The position numbers and the translations under genes were made by a program. Of a DNA stretch of 64,000 bases, positions 10,111 to 18,690 are shown in pieces (positions within the stretch are counted from its first letter, which is position 1; the number at the start of each line of letters is the position of its first letter). The notes under the pieces are model-generated. The model worked only from the letters and a program-made list of their open reading frames with translations, searched no databases and had not been told where the DNA came from. This stretch comes from Bacteroidaceae bacterium. GTDB taxonomy: Bacteria; Bacteroidota; Bacteroidia; Bacteroidales; Bacteroidaceae. Location: assembly GCA_017416705.1 (NCBI GenBank), contig JAFQBG010000014.1:1-64000 (forward strand), written 5' to 3'.

Positions 10111-11928
10111 ATGCAAGCAATAATATTAGCCGCAGGAATGGGCAAACGCCTTGGTGAACTGACAAAGGAAAACACCAAATGCATGGTGCAAGTAAACGGC
10201 GAATACATAATAGACCGCATGCTGACACAACTGTCACAGTTCGACATGGAACGAGTGATAATTGTCGTAGGCTACGAAAGAGAAAAACTTATATCGCACA
10301 TAGGCAACCGCTACGACACAAAATTCAAAATAGAATATGTCGTAAACCCCATATACGACAGGACCAACAACATATATTCCTTGGCATTGGCAAAAGAATA
10401 TATGCAACAGGACGACACCATATTATTGGAATCGGACCTTGTTTTCGACGACACCATATTGCAACGGCTCATAGACAACGACCTACCCAATATTGCACTT
10501 GTAGCCAAATACGAAACATGGATGGATGGCACCATGGTATGTATAGACAACGACCACAACATTGTAAATTTCATAACAAAAGCCGCATTCTGCTACGACG
10601 ACGTCGAAAAATATTACAAGACAATAAACATATACAAATTCTCCAAGGAGTTCAGCAGCAGCAAATACATCCCATTCCTCGAAGCCTACACAAAAGCCGT
10701 TGGCAACAACGAATACTACGAAAATGTATTACGCATCATCACATTCATAGACAGCAAAGAACTTAAAGCACTGCCCATAAGCAACGAAAAATGGTACGAG
10801 ATAGACGACAAGCAGGACCTTGACATAGCCGAAGCCCTATTTGCCGAGGAAAAAGATATTTTGCGCAAATACTACGGCCGTTTCGGAGGCTATTGGCGTT
10901 TCCCCAAAATGCTCGATTTCTGCTATCTTGTAAACCCCTATTTCGGTTCATCGAAGATAATAGACGAACTGCAAGCAAACTTCCGCACACTCATCATGGA
11001 ATACCCGTCGGGCATGAAAGTAAACACCCTGCTTGCCAGCAAATGCTGGGGCATAAAGGAGGAATACATAATACCCGGCAATGGCGCCGCCGAACTAATA
11101 AAAGCACTCATGGAAATACTCCCGGGACGTATAGGCATAACACGCCCCACGTTCGAGGAGTATCCCAACCGCCGCAACGCCGATAGTCTGGTGACATACA
11201 TACCCCAAAACAACGACTACCGATATGACGAGCACGACCTAATATCGTTTTTCGAAAAACATCCGGTAGAAAACATCGCGCTCATAAACCCCGACAACCC
11301 ATCGGGAAACTTCATCCCCAAAGAGGGAGTGCTTGCCCTTGCCCAATGGTGCGAAGAACACGACACACGCCTTATTGTAGATGAAAGTTTTGTCGATTTC
11401 AGCGAGAATTGGCAACAGAACAGCCTGCTGCACAACGATATATTACGCCGATACCCCCGCATGATAGTCATAAAATCCATAAGCAAAAGCTATGGTGTAC
11501 CGGGCATACGGTTAGGCATACTATGTTCCGCCGACGAAGCGTTGATAGCTCAAATGAAGCAAAACGTAAGTATTTGGAACATAAACTCATTCTGCGAATT
11601 CTTCATGCAGATATACAACAAATACGAAAACGACTATCACACTGCATGCGAAAAATTCATACAGGAGCGACGCAAATTCGAAGAGGAGCTACGAACAATA
11701 AAATTCCTGCGTGTAATGCCCTCGCAAGCCAACTATTTCTTGGCCGAGGTATTGCCCCCCTACACCGCCAACGGCCTTGTGCTGACCATGCTGAAAAAAC
11801 ACAATATACTGCTGAGAGACTGCTCACAGAAGATTGGTTTGGACGGCAAACAATACATACGCATAGCAGTGCGCGACCACAAGGACAACAGCAAACTGAC
11901 AGACGCACTAAAACAGTTGAATGAATGA
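10111..11928 (+). CDS. LicC-like cytidylyltransferase fused to CobD/HisC-like PLP enzyme
   Basis: A 605-residue two-domain protein. Residues 1 to about 245 form a sugar/choline-phosphate nucleotidyltransferase domain: AIILAAGMGKRL at the start, TKCMVQVNG, and RTNNIYSLALAKEY near 84-97, as in LicC. Residues from about 255 to 605 form a fold-type I PLP enzyme with PGNGAAELI, NPDNPSG (393-399), DESFVDF (424-430) and the PLP lysine Lys459 in KSISKSYGVPGIRLG. The last two motifs resemble threonine-phosphate decarboxylase CobD more than a typical transaminase. I infer that the PLP half makes an amino-alcohol phosphate that the other half activates with CTP for the adjacent LicD enzyme. A transaminase role remains possible. 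It overlaps the next gene by 4 bases. Confidence 0.85.
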   Translation: MQAIILAAGMGKRLGELTKENTKCMVQVNGEYIIDRMLTQLSQFDMERVIIVVGYEREKLISHIGNRYDTKFKIEYVVNPIYDRTNNIYSLALAKEYMQQDDTILLESDLVFDDTILQRLIDNDLPNIALVAKYETWMDGTMVCIDNDHNIVNFITKAAFCYDDVEKYYKTINIYKFSKEFSSSKYIPFLEAYTKAVGNNEYYENVLRIITFIDSKELKALPISNEKWYEIDDKQDLDIAEALFAEEKDILRKYYGRFGGYWRFPKMLDFCYLVNPYFGSSKIIDELQANFRTLIMEYPSGMKVNTLLASKCWGIKEEYIIPGNGAAELIKALMEILPGRIGITRPTFEEYPNRRNADSLVTYIPQNNDYRYDEHDLISFFEKHPVENIALINPDNPSGNFIPKEGVLALAQWCEEHDTRLIVDESFVDFSENWQQNSLLHNDILRRYPRMIVIKSISKSYGVPGIRLGILCSADEALIAQMKQNVSIWNINSFCEFFMQIYNKYENDYHTACEKFIQERRKFEEELRTIKFLRVMPSQANYFLAEVLPPYTANGLVLTMLKKHNILLRDCSQKIGLDGKQYIRIAVRDHKDNSKLTDALKQLNE

Positions 11929-12872
11929 AAATCATATCACAAGAACAAATAAAAGAACTGAACATATCGCCCGCAACATGTGTGCAATGGGTGAAAGAGA
12001 GTTTTGCGCTCAAAGAGACAGCGCAATTACCTGCCAAGATAAGCCTGCACCCGCAAGGCAACGACTTTTTCAACACCATGCCCTGCATACTCCCGGCCCC
12101 ACACAACTACTATGCAGTAAAAATAGTACATAGAATAAAAGGCGCATCGCCAACATTGGGCAGCGATATGTTGCTGTACAATTCCCAAAGCGGAGAACTA
12201 TTGGCCATGCTCGATGCCGACTGGATAACCACAATGCGCACCGGCGCCGTTGCCACATTAGCCATTCAAACATTCCGAAAAAAGGCACCACACACCTATG
12301 GGATTATAGGATTGGGAAACACCGGCCGTGCCACCATACTATGCCTGTTGGAGTCGGAGCCCGACATGCCACATCACATAATTCTTAAAAACTACAAAAA
12401 CCAAGCCGAACTGTTCATACAGCGTTTCAGTAAATACAACAATGTAACGTTCAGCACATGCAACGACACCGAGGAACTGATTTCGCAATCGGATATCATA
12501 ATAAGTTGCATAACAGAAACCCAAGAACTATTATGCGCCGACAACAGCAAATTCAAGAAAGGCTGCTTAGTGGTGCCCGTTCACACCCGAGGCTTCCAGA
12601 ACTGCGACCTGTTTTTCGACAAGGTATTTGCCGATGACACCGCCCACGTGCGTGGTTTCAAATATTTCGACAAATTCAAACAATTTGCCGAGATACAAGA
12701 TGTCCTGTCGGGCAAATCCCTTGGACGCGAAAACAACGATGAGCGTATTCTAAGCTACAACATAGGATTGGGGCTGCACGATACGGTTTTCGCCATGAAA
12801 ATATATGAACTGTTAAAAAGCACGGCACCACAAATAGATATAGAACGCGAAACAGACAAATTCTGGGTATAG
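11925..12872 (+). CDS. ornithine cyclodeaminase / mu-crystallin family protein
   Basis: The 315-residue protein has the family layout: an N-terminal substrate and dimer domain with the conserved DADWITTMRTGAVATLA segment (about 90-108), then a Rossmann domain with IIGLGNTG (about 126-133). The family includes ornithine cyclodeaminase, alanine dehydrogenase, ketimine reductases and SbnB, so the substrate cannot be read from sequence. Its ATG lies inside the stop of the previous gene (ATGA overlap), pointing to translational coupling and a shared pathway with the cytidylyltransferase/PLP fusion. It could supply or modify the amino compound used there. Confidence 0.85.
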   Translation: MKIISQEQIKELNISPATCVQWVKESFALKETAQLPAKISLHPQGNDFFNTMPCILPAPHNYYAVKIVHRIKGASPTLGSDMLLYNSQSGELLAMLDADWITTMRTGAVATLAIQTFRKKAPHTYGIIGLGNTGRATILCLLESEPDMPHHIILKNYKNQAELFIQRFSKYNNVTFSTCNDTEELISQSDIIISCITETQELLCADNSKFKKGCLVVPVHTRGFQNCDLFFDKVFADDTAHVRGFKYFDKFKQFAEIQDVLSGKSLGRENNDERILSYNIGLGLHDTVFAMKIYELLKSTAPQIDIERETDKFWV

Positions 12873-12926
12873 AACGGCAAAAAAGATAAAAACACAAATG
12901 CGAAACACAAATATTATTCACATAAA

Positions 12927-12957
12927 TTGCATAATAAACAAAAAATCACTACCTTTG
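12927..12957 (+). promoter_or_regulatory. promoter of rpsP
   Basis: TTG (12927-12929), 20 bases, then TACCTTTG (12950-12957), an exact match to the Bacteroidota -7 box. The start codon lies 60 bases downstream. Confidence 0.85.
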
Positions 12958-13016
12958 CGCCGCCAATACGAGTTATTGGCTGACTCAAATCATTAACCCA
13001 TTAAAAATAATTAAAA

Positions 13017-13580
13017 ATGGCAACAAAAATCAGATTACAAAGAAGAGGTCGTAAACACTACGCATTCTATTCAATTGTAGTTGCAGATTCGAGAGCTCCA
13101 CGTGATGGAAAGTTCGTTGAGAAAATCGGTACTTACAACCCCAACACCGACCCCGCAACAGTAGAACTCAATTTTGAGCGCGCATTGTATTGGGTGAACA
13201 CAGGTGCTACTCCTACCGACACAGCACGCAGCATTCTCTCTCGCGAGGGTGTTTACCTAATGAAACACCTCCAAGGCGGTGTTAAGAAGGGTGCATTCGA
13301 CGAGGCAGCAGCACAAGCTAAATTCGATGCTTGGAAAGCAGAAAAGACCAACGCACTCAACGGAATCAAGAACAAGAACGAGCAAGCAAAACGCGACGAC
13401 AAGAAAGCTCGTCTCGAAGCAGAAAAAGAGGTTAACGCAGCCATTGCAAAGAAAGTTGCTGACAAGAAAGCAGCAGAGGCTCTTGCAAAAGCAGAGGCTG
13501 AGGCAGCCGCAGCAGCCGAGAATGCAGAAGCAACAGATGCTCCCGCAGCAGAGGCTACCGAGGCTCCCGCAGAGGCATAA
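13017..13580 (+). CDS. rpsP: 30S ribosomal protein bS16 with C-terminal extension
   Basis: Structural component of the small ribosomal subunit. Residues 1 to about 80 are the bS16 core ([20 protein letters not shown] start, then [13 protein letters not shown]). The remaining about 100 residues are a Lys/Glu then Ala-rich tail, which makes the protein 187 residues, about twice the Escherichia coli length. Such tails are usual for the phylum and look like an extended helix followed by a low-complexity acidic end. It is monocistronic, with a promoter at 12927 and a perfect palindromic terminator at 13623. Confidence 0.96.
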   Translation: MATKIRLQRRGRKHYAFYSIVVADSRAPRDGKFVEKIGTYNPNTDPATVELNFERALYWVNTGATPTDTARSILSREGVYLMKHLQGGVKKGAFDEAAAQAKFDAWKAEKTNALNGIKNKNEQAKRDDKKARLEAEKEVNAAIAKKVADKKAAEALAKAEAEAAAAAENAEATDAPAAEATEAPAEA

Positions 13581-13622
13581 TAAAGCCATACTGCGAAAGT
13601 TTTTCACAAACCTCGTGAATAT

Positions 13623-13650
13623 AAAACGACAAGGCATGCCTTGTCGTTTT
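13623..13650. terminator. terminator after rpsP
   Basis: A perfect 28-base palindrome: stem AAAACGACAAGG (13623-13634) with its complement ending in TTTT, and a CATG centre. The foldback repeat copy 2 starts only 8 bases further on. Confidence 0.85.
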
Positions 13651-13657
13651 ATTTATT

Positions 13658-13855
13658 TTAGAAACTGTTTAAATTTCTAAAAAATATTTTCTTATAAATG
13701 CCATATCGTTTGTTTCGCCGTTTTTTATATTCAAAAATGCTTGTTTATTCCTTTTTTGCAGTTACATAGCCCGCTATGCTCCATACAAAAAATAAATAAA
13801 CATCCTATTTTTGCTCTATAAAAAACTTGGCGATATAAATTTAAACAGTTTCTTA
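13658..13855 (+). repeat. foldback (MITE-like) repeat, copy 2
   Basis: 198 bp, same orientation as copy 1. Terminal inverted repeats are GAAACTGTTTAAATTT (left) and its exact complement AAATTTAAACAGTTTC (right). The hairpin tip CATAGC-CC-GCTATG lies at 13765-13778. It separates the rpsP terminator from the promoter of the next gene. Confidence 0.87.
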
Positions 13856-13927
13856 TAATGGTATAAAAACAGCGGAACCCAAAGACAACAGAACTATTAT
13901 TACGCCAATATTTGCATAGTTCATACT

Positions 13928-13958
13928 TTGCATTGAAACATAAAATACCTATCTTAGC
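13928..13958 (+). promoter_or_regulatory. promoter of the C_GCAxxG_C_C gene
   Basis: TTTG (13928-13931), 19 bases, then TATCTTAG (13951-13958), one mismatch from TAnnTTTG. The start codon is 43 bases downstream. Confidence 0.6.
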
Positions 13959-14001
13959 ACACGAAATAACAAGCGAATAACAAATAACAGATACACGAAC
14001 C

Positions 14002-14463
14002 ATGGAATTAGAAAAAAGAGCAGAAAGAGCAGTAGAACTTTTCAAGGAGGGATATAACTGTTCGCAATCGGTGGTAGCGGCATTTGCCGATATGTATGGG
14101 TTCACTCACCAGCAGGCACTCAAAATGAGTGCGTCGTTTGGCGGTGGCATAGGACGCATGCGTCAAACATGTGGAGCAGCCTGCGGACTGTTTTTATTGG
14201 CAGGATTGGAGACCGGCTGCACCGAAGGAAAAAACAAAGATGGCAAAGAGGCCAACTACAAATTGGTGCAGGAATTAGCCGAGGAATTCCGCAAACGCAA
14301 CGGTTCCTTAATGTGCAACCAACTGCTTGGACTTGACAAAAACGCTCCCACCCCTGCCACCCCCGAGGCACGCACCGCCGAATACTACAAGAAACGTCCT
14401 TGCGTGAAGATGGTCGAAGAAGCCGCAAAAATTTGGATTGAATACCTCGCAAACAAAAAATAA
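14002..14463 (+). CDS. C_GCAxxG_C_C family protein
   Basis: A 153-residue cytoplasmic protein of the family named for its cysteine pattern. The visible elements are GYNCSQSVV near 19-27 and TCGAACGLFLLAG near 57-69, followed by two more conserved cysteines (in SLMCNQLLG and KRPCVKMV). The cysteine layout suggests metal or redox-cofactor binding, but no biochemical function is established. It stands alone, between its own promoter at 13928 and a terminator at 14522. Confidence 0.88.
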   Translation: MELEKRAERAVELFKEGYNCSQSVVAAFADMYGFTHQQALKMSASFGGGIGRMRQTCGAACGLFLLAGLETGCTEGKNKDGKEANYKLVQELAEEFRKRNGSLMCNQLLGLDKNAPTPATPEARTAEYYKKRPCVKMVEEAAKIWIEYLANKK

Positions 14464-14521
14464 GAGGCACTGCAAAATAACAAAAACCACACAGCAGCAT
14501 ATCCACGAGCAAAATACACAC

Positions 14522-14562
14522 AGAAAAACTCGCCCTCATGAATTCATGATGGCGAGTTTTTT
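14522..14562 (+). terminator. terminator after the C_GCAxxG_C_C gene
   Basis: A long hairpin with the outer stem AAAACTCGCC paired to GGCGAGTTTT and a symmetrical TCATGAATTCATGA centre is followed by a T-run. Confidence 0.8.
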
Positions 14563-14746
14563 GTACTATATCGGGCAAGAAGCTATTTTACCAAAATCTT
14601 GTAATTGTTTACAATGTAAACACCCGATGACAAAGGCACATATATTAATTCTTGTTTCCGGCTGTTTTTTTACATAAATATAACCCTTGTATATATTTTT
14701 ATTGAGATATATTTCGTACCTTGGCAGGAATTTTAATTGTGCAAGC

Positions 14747-16765
14747 ATGAACTTTGAACTTATATCTGACTACACCCCCACAGGCGACCAACCCGAGGCG
14801 ATAGCACAGCTTGTCGAGGGTGTAAACAATGGTATTGCGGCTCAAACGCTGCTTGGTGTCACCGGGTCGGGCAAAACGTTTACCATGGCAAATGTCATAA
14901 AGGAGATAAACCGCCCCACCCTGATACTGAGCCATAACAAGACATTGGCAGCACAGCTATATAACGAATTCAAAGGATTCTTTCCCAACAACGCAGTGGA
15001 ATACTATGTATCGTACTACGACTACTACCAACCCGAGGCATACATACCCTCCACCGATACATACATAGAAAAAGACCTTGCCATAAACGACGAGATAGAT
15101 AAATTGCGACTATCGGCAACATCGGCATTGCTGTCGGGACGAAAGGATGTCGTGGTTATATCATCGGTGTCGTGCATATACGGCATGGGCAACCCCTCGG
15201 ATTTCTACAAGAATGTCATTGAAATAAGAAACGGCATGTTGCTCGACCGCAACGTATTCCTGCGTCATCTGGTGAGCAGCCTGTATGTGCGCAACGACAT
15301 TGAGCCGGGGCGTGGCAATTTCCGCGTAAAAGGCGACACCGTCGAGGTGAGCCTTGCATACAGCGACCACGTGCTGCGCGTCACATTCTGGGACGACGAG
15401 ATAGACGGCATCGAGGAGATATGCCCCACAACCGGAGTGCGCATAGCCGATTTCGAGGAGTACAAGATATACCCTGCCAACCTATTCATGACAACAAAAG
15501 AGAGCACCATGCGTGCCATAGCTCAAATAGAAAACGACCTTGCCGAACGCGTCGATTATTTCAAGGAGATAGGCAAGCCATTCGAAGCAAAAAGACTTCA
15601 CGAGCGTGTGACATACGACGTGGAGATGCTACGCGAGCTTGGCCACTGCTCGGGCATAGAAAACTACTCGCGCTACTTCGATGGACGCGAGCCGGGCACA
15701 CGCCCCTACTGCCTGTTGGATTTTTTCCCAAAGGATTTCCTGTTGATAATAGACGAGAGCCATGTGAGTGTGCCACAGATACACGCCATGTATGGCGGCG
15801 ACAGAGCCCGCAAAAACAATCTTGTGGAATTTGGTTTCCGTCTGCCGGCTGCATTCGACAATCGCCCACTGAAATTCGAAGAATTTCAGGAGCTGACACA
15901 TCAGGTAATATATGTAAGCGCCACCCCCGACGACTACGAACTGCAACAGAGCGAAGGCATCGTCGTGGAACAACTGATACGCCCCACCGGCCTGTTGGAC
16001 CCCGTCATCGAGGTACGTTCAAGCAAGAACCAAGTGGACGACCTGATGGAGGAGATACAGCAACGATGCGAGCGCGACGAGCGTGTTCTCGTCACCACGC
16101 TCACCAAACGCATGGCCGAGGAACTGACAGAATATCTGCAAAAAAACGGAATACGATGCAACTACATTCACAGCGACGTCGATACATTGGAACGAATACA
16201 GATTATGACCGACCTGCGCGAGGGGCTGTACGACGTGCTCATAGGAGTAAACCTACTGCGCGAGGGCCTCGACCTGCCCGAAGTGTCACTCGTAGCCATA
16301 CTCGACGCCGACAAGGAGGGTTTCCTGCGCAGCCACCGCTCGCTCACCCAGACAGCCGGTCGCGCTGCCCGTAACGTAAACGGCCTTGTAATATTCTATG
16401 CCGACAAAATTACACAAAGCATGCAACGCACCATAGACGAAACAGCCCGTCGTCGTGAAAAACAGATGGCATATAACATAAAAAACGGCATCACCCCCAC
16501 ACAGATAAAAAAACAGATAAGCAACGCACTTATATCGGAAAAGAAAGAGGGTGCAGCAGCAAAAATATACAACGAGGAGCTTGTCACCACAGCCATAGCC
16601 TGCGACCCCATAGTGGAATACATGACAGCAGAACAGTTGGAAAAAAGCATCGCTCGCACACGTCGCCTGATGGAAGAGGCATCCGACAAAATGAATTTCA
16701 TAGAAGCAGCACAATACCGCGACGAAATGTTCAAACTGCAAGAACTATTAAAAAACAAAAAATAA
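14747..16765 (+). CDS. uvrB: excinuclease ABC subunit B
   Basis: DNA damage recognition and verification helicase of nucleotide excision repair, partner of UvrA and UvrC. From ATG 14747 the protein is 672 residues, the standard UvrB length. The open frame extends 20 codons further upstream from a TTG, but that extension has no family counterpart. Walker A GVTGSGKT lies at 37-44. The YYVSYYDYYQPEAYIPSTDT beta-hairpin near 90-110 inserts into DNA. Helicase motifs up to QTAGRAARN follow, and a C-terminal UVR motif (MNFIEAAQYRDEMFKLQ) contacts UvrC. It is transcribed alone. Confidence 0.96.
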   Translation: MNFELISDYTPTGDQPEAIAQLVEGVNNGIAAQTLLGVTGSGKTFTMANVIKEINRPTLILSHNKTLAAQLYNEFKGFFPNNAVEYYVSYYDYYQPEAYIPSTDTYIEKDLAINDEIDKLRLSATSALLSGRKDVVVISSVSCIYGMGNPSDFYKNVIEIRNGMLLDRNVFLRHLVSSLYVRNDIEPGRGNFRVKGDTVEVSLAYSDHVLRVTFWDDEIDGIEEICPTTGVRIADFEEYKIYPANLFMTTKESTMRAIAQIENDLAERVDYFKEIGKPFEAKRLHERVTYDVEMLRELGHCSGIENYSRYFDGREPGTRPYCLLDFFPKDFLLIIDESHVSVPQIHAMYGGDRARKNNLVEFGFRLPAAFDNRPLKFEEFQELTHQVIYVSATPDDYELQQSEGIVVEQLIRPTGLLDPVIEVRSSKNQVDDLMEEIQQRCERDERVLVTTLTKRMAEELTEYLQKNGIRCNYIHSDVDTLERIQIMTDLREGLYDVLIGVNLLREGLDLPEVSLVAILDADKEGFLRSHRSLTQTAGRAARNVNGLVIFYADKITQSMQRTIDETARRREKQMAYNIKNGITPTQIKKQISNALISEKKEGAAAKIYNEELVTTAIACDPIVEYMTAEQLEKSIARTRRLMEEASDKMNFIEAAQYRDEMFKLQELLKNKK

Positions 16766-16782
16766 AATGCGCAACATAATCA

Positions 16783-16812
16783 TTGTTATTCCAATGATTG
16801 TTATTATATTTG
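16783..16812 (+). promoter_or_regulatory. promoter upstream of the decayed regulator
   Basis: TTG (16783-16785), 19 bases, then TATATTTG (16805-16812), an exact promoter match. The only thing downstream on this strand is the pseudogene remnant, so this may be the surviving promoter of a lost gene or of a short non-coding transcript. Confidence 0.6.
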
Positions 16813-16852
16813 CATTGCAATAACTTAAAAAGCAACGATTTACATCAAATAA

Positions 16853-17146
16853 GTGTTCGGGATTTACTATGTTTATGTGGTAAATTCCGAATTGCATTTT
16901 GTTTTAGCATGCACAAATTCGGTTAATTGTTGCCATTTTATTCGGCCAGTTACGGGAAATCACAACCATTCCATCATCAAACTATCTATTCGTTGGCTGT
17001 CGTGGAGTACCTCGTTATCACAGTCTGTTGCAATCTTAATTGTTGCTCAAATTACATACCCGACAGGCTATACTCCACAAATGGCTTGGTATAGGATAAA
17101 AACTATTAACGACAAAATGGGCGGTTCTTTTCAAATAAATCGTTAA
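16853..17146 (+). pseudogene. remnant of a TPR/HTH regulator (C-terminal HTH)
   Basis: The last about 33 codons (from about 17045) match the C-terminal HTH of the intact regulator at 22475-24205. The remnant reads QIT, TGY, PQ, W, R, K, I, G and SF at the same spacing as QITNLTGYPPQTVWDRVKRI and GYSF, and the DNA is also alike (CAAATTAC, ACAGG, TATCC/TATAC, CCACAAA). Upstream codons show no clear TPR or membrane segment, so most of the gene is lost or scrambled. It lies at the far end of the secreted-protein cluster, in the same orientation as the intact gene. Confidence 0.6.
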
Positions 17147-17188
17147 GCAGATAGGATTTATATAGGCCTAAAAGTGCCTAATATATAT

Positions 17189-17228
17189 AACGAGCAATAA
17201 CTTGTGGTTTCACAAGTTATTGCTCGTT
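17189..17228. terminator. terminator of the secreted-protein operon
   Basis: A perfect 18-bp stem (17189-17206 with 17211-17228) with loop GTTT, just past the stop of the minus-strand gene at 17248. The stem's AT-rich lower part suits termination in either direction. Confidence 0.75.
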
Positions 17229-17247
17229 TATAGACAACCAAAATATT

Positions 17248-18636
17248 TTAATCCTTTTCGATATATTTCTTACCGCCCTGTATATACACCCCTTTTTCGG
17301 GTTTGACATTTAATTTACGGCCGGTAAGGTCATATATGGCATCATCTGCGCCACTATCACCCCCAATCAATTCTATACTAAGAGTTTTGCAACCCTCACC
17401 ATTGCCATAGATATGAGTGCCATTGGCATCGTGCACGCAACGTATTTTACGTATATTGACACCGGTGCAACCTATACAATAACCAATTTCAATGGAATAT
17501 AAAGTAACTTCACCTATACCTTCTATGAAAGAGATATCACCGAAAGGATAAAGGGGTTCATCTTCACCATATCTTAAATACACATCGCACACTATACATT
17601 TACGCGCTACACCATCGTTCCCTTGGACTGTTATTTTTTCACGAACAATGCACTTACGTTCAAATTCGGTAGGATCCTCATACAACATCGCAGGCTCAAG
17701 CATAAATTCATCACCTACCTTACGATTAAAATCAAAAAATACATATTCTTTATCGTCATAGCGGAAATAGGATACGCCGTTTTCATCGCGGGCAAGATAA
17801 TACAGAGCCAAATCTTCGAGATTTTCTTTTGATGTTATATATACTTTCTTATAGCTGATGCCATCGACAACAGAATCGCCACGTACTATATATGTATTTG
17901 TAAGTGTATTATCACCGTCTTCGTTTGCAGGATAAAAAGTGTGGTCCACAACCCAAGTTTTTCCTTCCTCAAAGATAGGAAGGGACTGCGACATCATGTT
18001 GTCACCCTCGTCATTGCCATAGATAAGAGTGCCGTTGAAGTCGTGTACGCAACGCAATTTACGTATATCGACATCGGTGCAATCTATACAATAATCAAGT
18101 TCAATGGCATGAGTAATGTCACCTATACCTTCTATGAAAGACATGCTGCCGAAAGGAAAAAGGGGTTCAACTTCATCATATCTTATATACACATCGCACA
18201 CTATACATTTACGTACTACACCATCACACCCCTCAACTGTGGATATTTCTTTTATTATACCTTTATATTGAACATTAGGACGACTCTCTACTGTTTCTAT
18301 AACCAATTCATCACCTACCTTACGATTAAAATCAAAAAGGACATGTTCTTCATCATCTTCGCGGAAATATGCTACACCGTTTTCATCGCGGGCAAGATAA
18401 TAAAGAGCCAAATCTTCGAGATTTTCTTTTGATGTTATATATACTTTCTTATAGCTGATGCCATCGACAACAGAATCGCCACGTACTATATATGTATTTG
18501 TTACATCAACTACTCCTTGCCTATAATAAGTGTGGTCCACAACCCAAGTTTTTCCTTCCTCAAAGATAGGAAGGGACTGCGACATCATGTTGCTGCAAAA
18601 TGCAAACAAAATCAATAAAACAAGTATTTTCTTCAT
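17248..18636 (-). CDS. secreted protein made of two near-identical units
   Basis: No recognised family. Residues 1-19 are a signal peptide. Two copies of a unit of about 197 residues follow, starting at Asn16 and Asn213 with the same NMMSQSLPIFEEGKTWVVDH. The second copy therefore begins with the last residues of a signal peptide. Long DNA stretches of the two units are identical (for example 17949-18000 and 18540-18591), so the duplication is recent. Each unit has conserved cysteine pairs (RKCIVCDVY, YCIxC). The C-terminus, YDLTGRKLN to GVYIQGGKKYIEK, is the sorting-like tail common in Prevotella-type secreted proteins. Last gene of a four-gene minus-strand run. Confidence 0.85.
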   Translation of the reverse strand: MKKILVLLILFAFCSNMMSQSLPIFEEGKTWVVDHTYYRQGVVDVTNTYIVRGDSVVDGISYKKVYITSKENLEDLALYYLARDENGVAYFREDDEEHVLFDFNRKVGDELVIETVESRPNVQYKGIIKEISTVEGCDGVVRKCIVCDVYIRYDEVEPLFPFGSMSFIEGIGDITHAIELDYCIDCTDVDIRKLRCVHDFNGTLIYGNDEGDNMMSQSLPIFEEGKTWVVDHTFYPANEDGDNTLTNTYIVRGDSVVDGISYKKVYITSKENLEDLALYYLARDENGVSYFRYDDKEYVFFDFNRKVGDEFMLEPAMLYEDPTEFERKCIVREKITVQGNDGVARKCIVCDVYLRYGEDEPLYPFGDISFIEGIGEVTLYSIEIGYCIGCTGVNIRKIRCVHDANGTHIYGNGEGCKTLSIELIGGDSGADDAIYDLTGRKLNVKPEKGVYIQGGKKYIEKD

Positions 18637-18690
18637 GATATTATAATTTAGTATTTTGCAAATATATTATTTTTTTTTTATAATTAAAAA

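Noticed and set aside
10111-11928. PntC-type phosphonate cytidylyltransferase/AEP transaminase
   Set aside because: The PLP half has class I/II CobD/HisC-like motifs rather than the class V form, and no PepM or Ppd gene is near.
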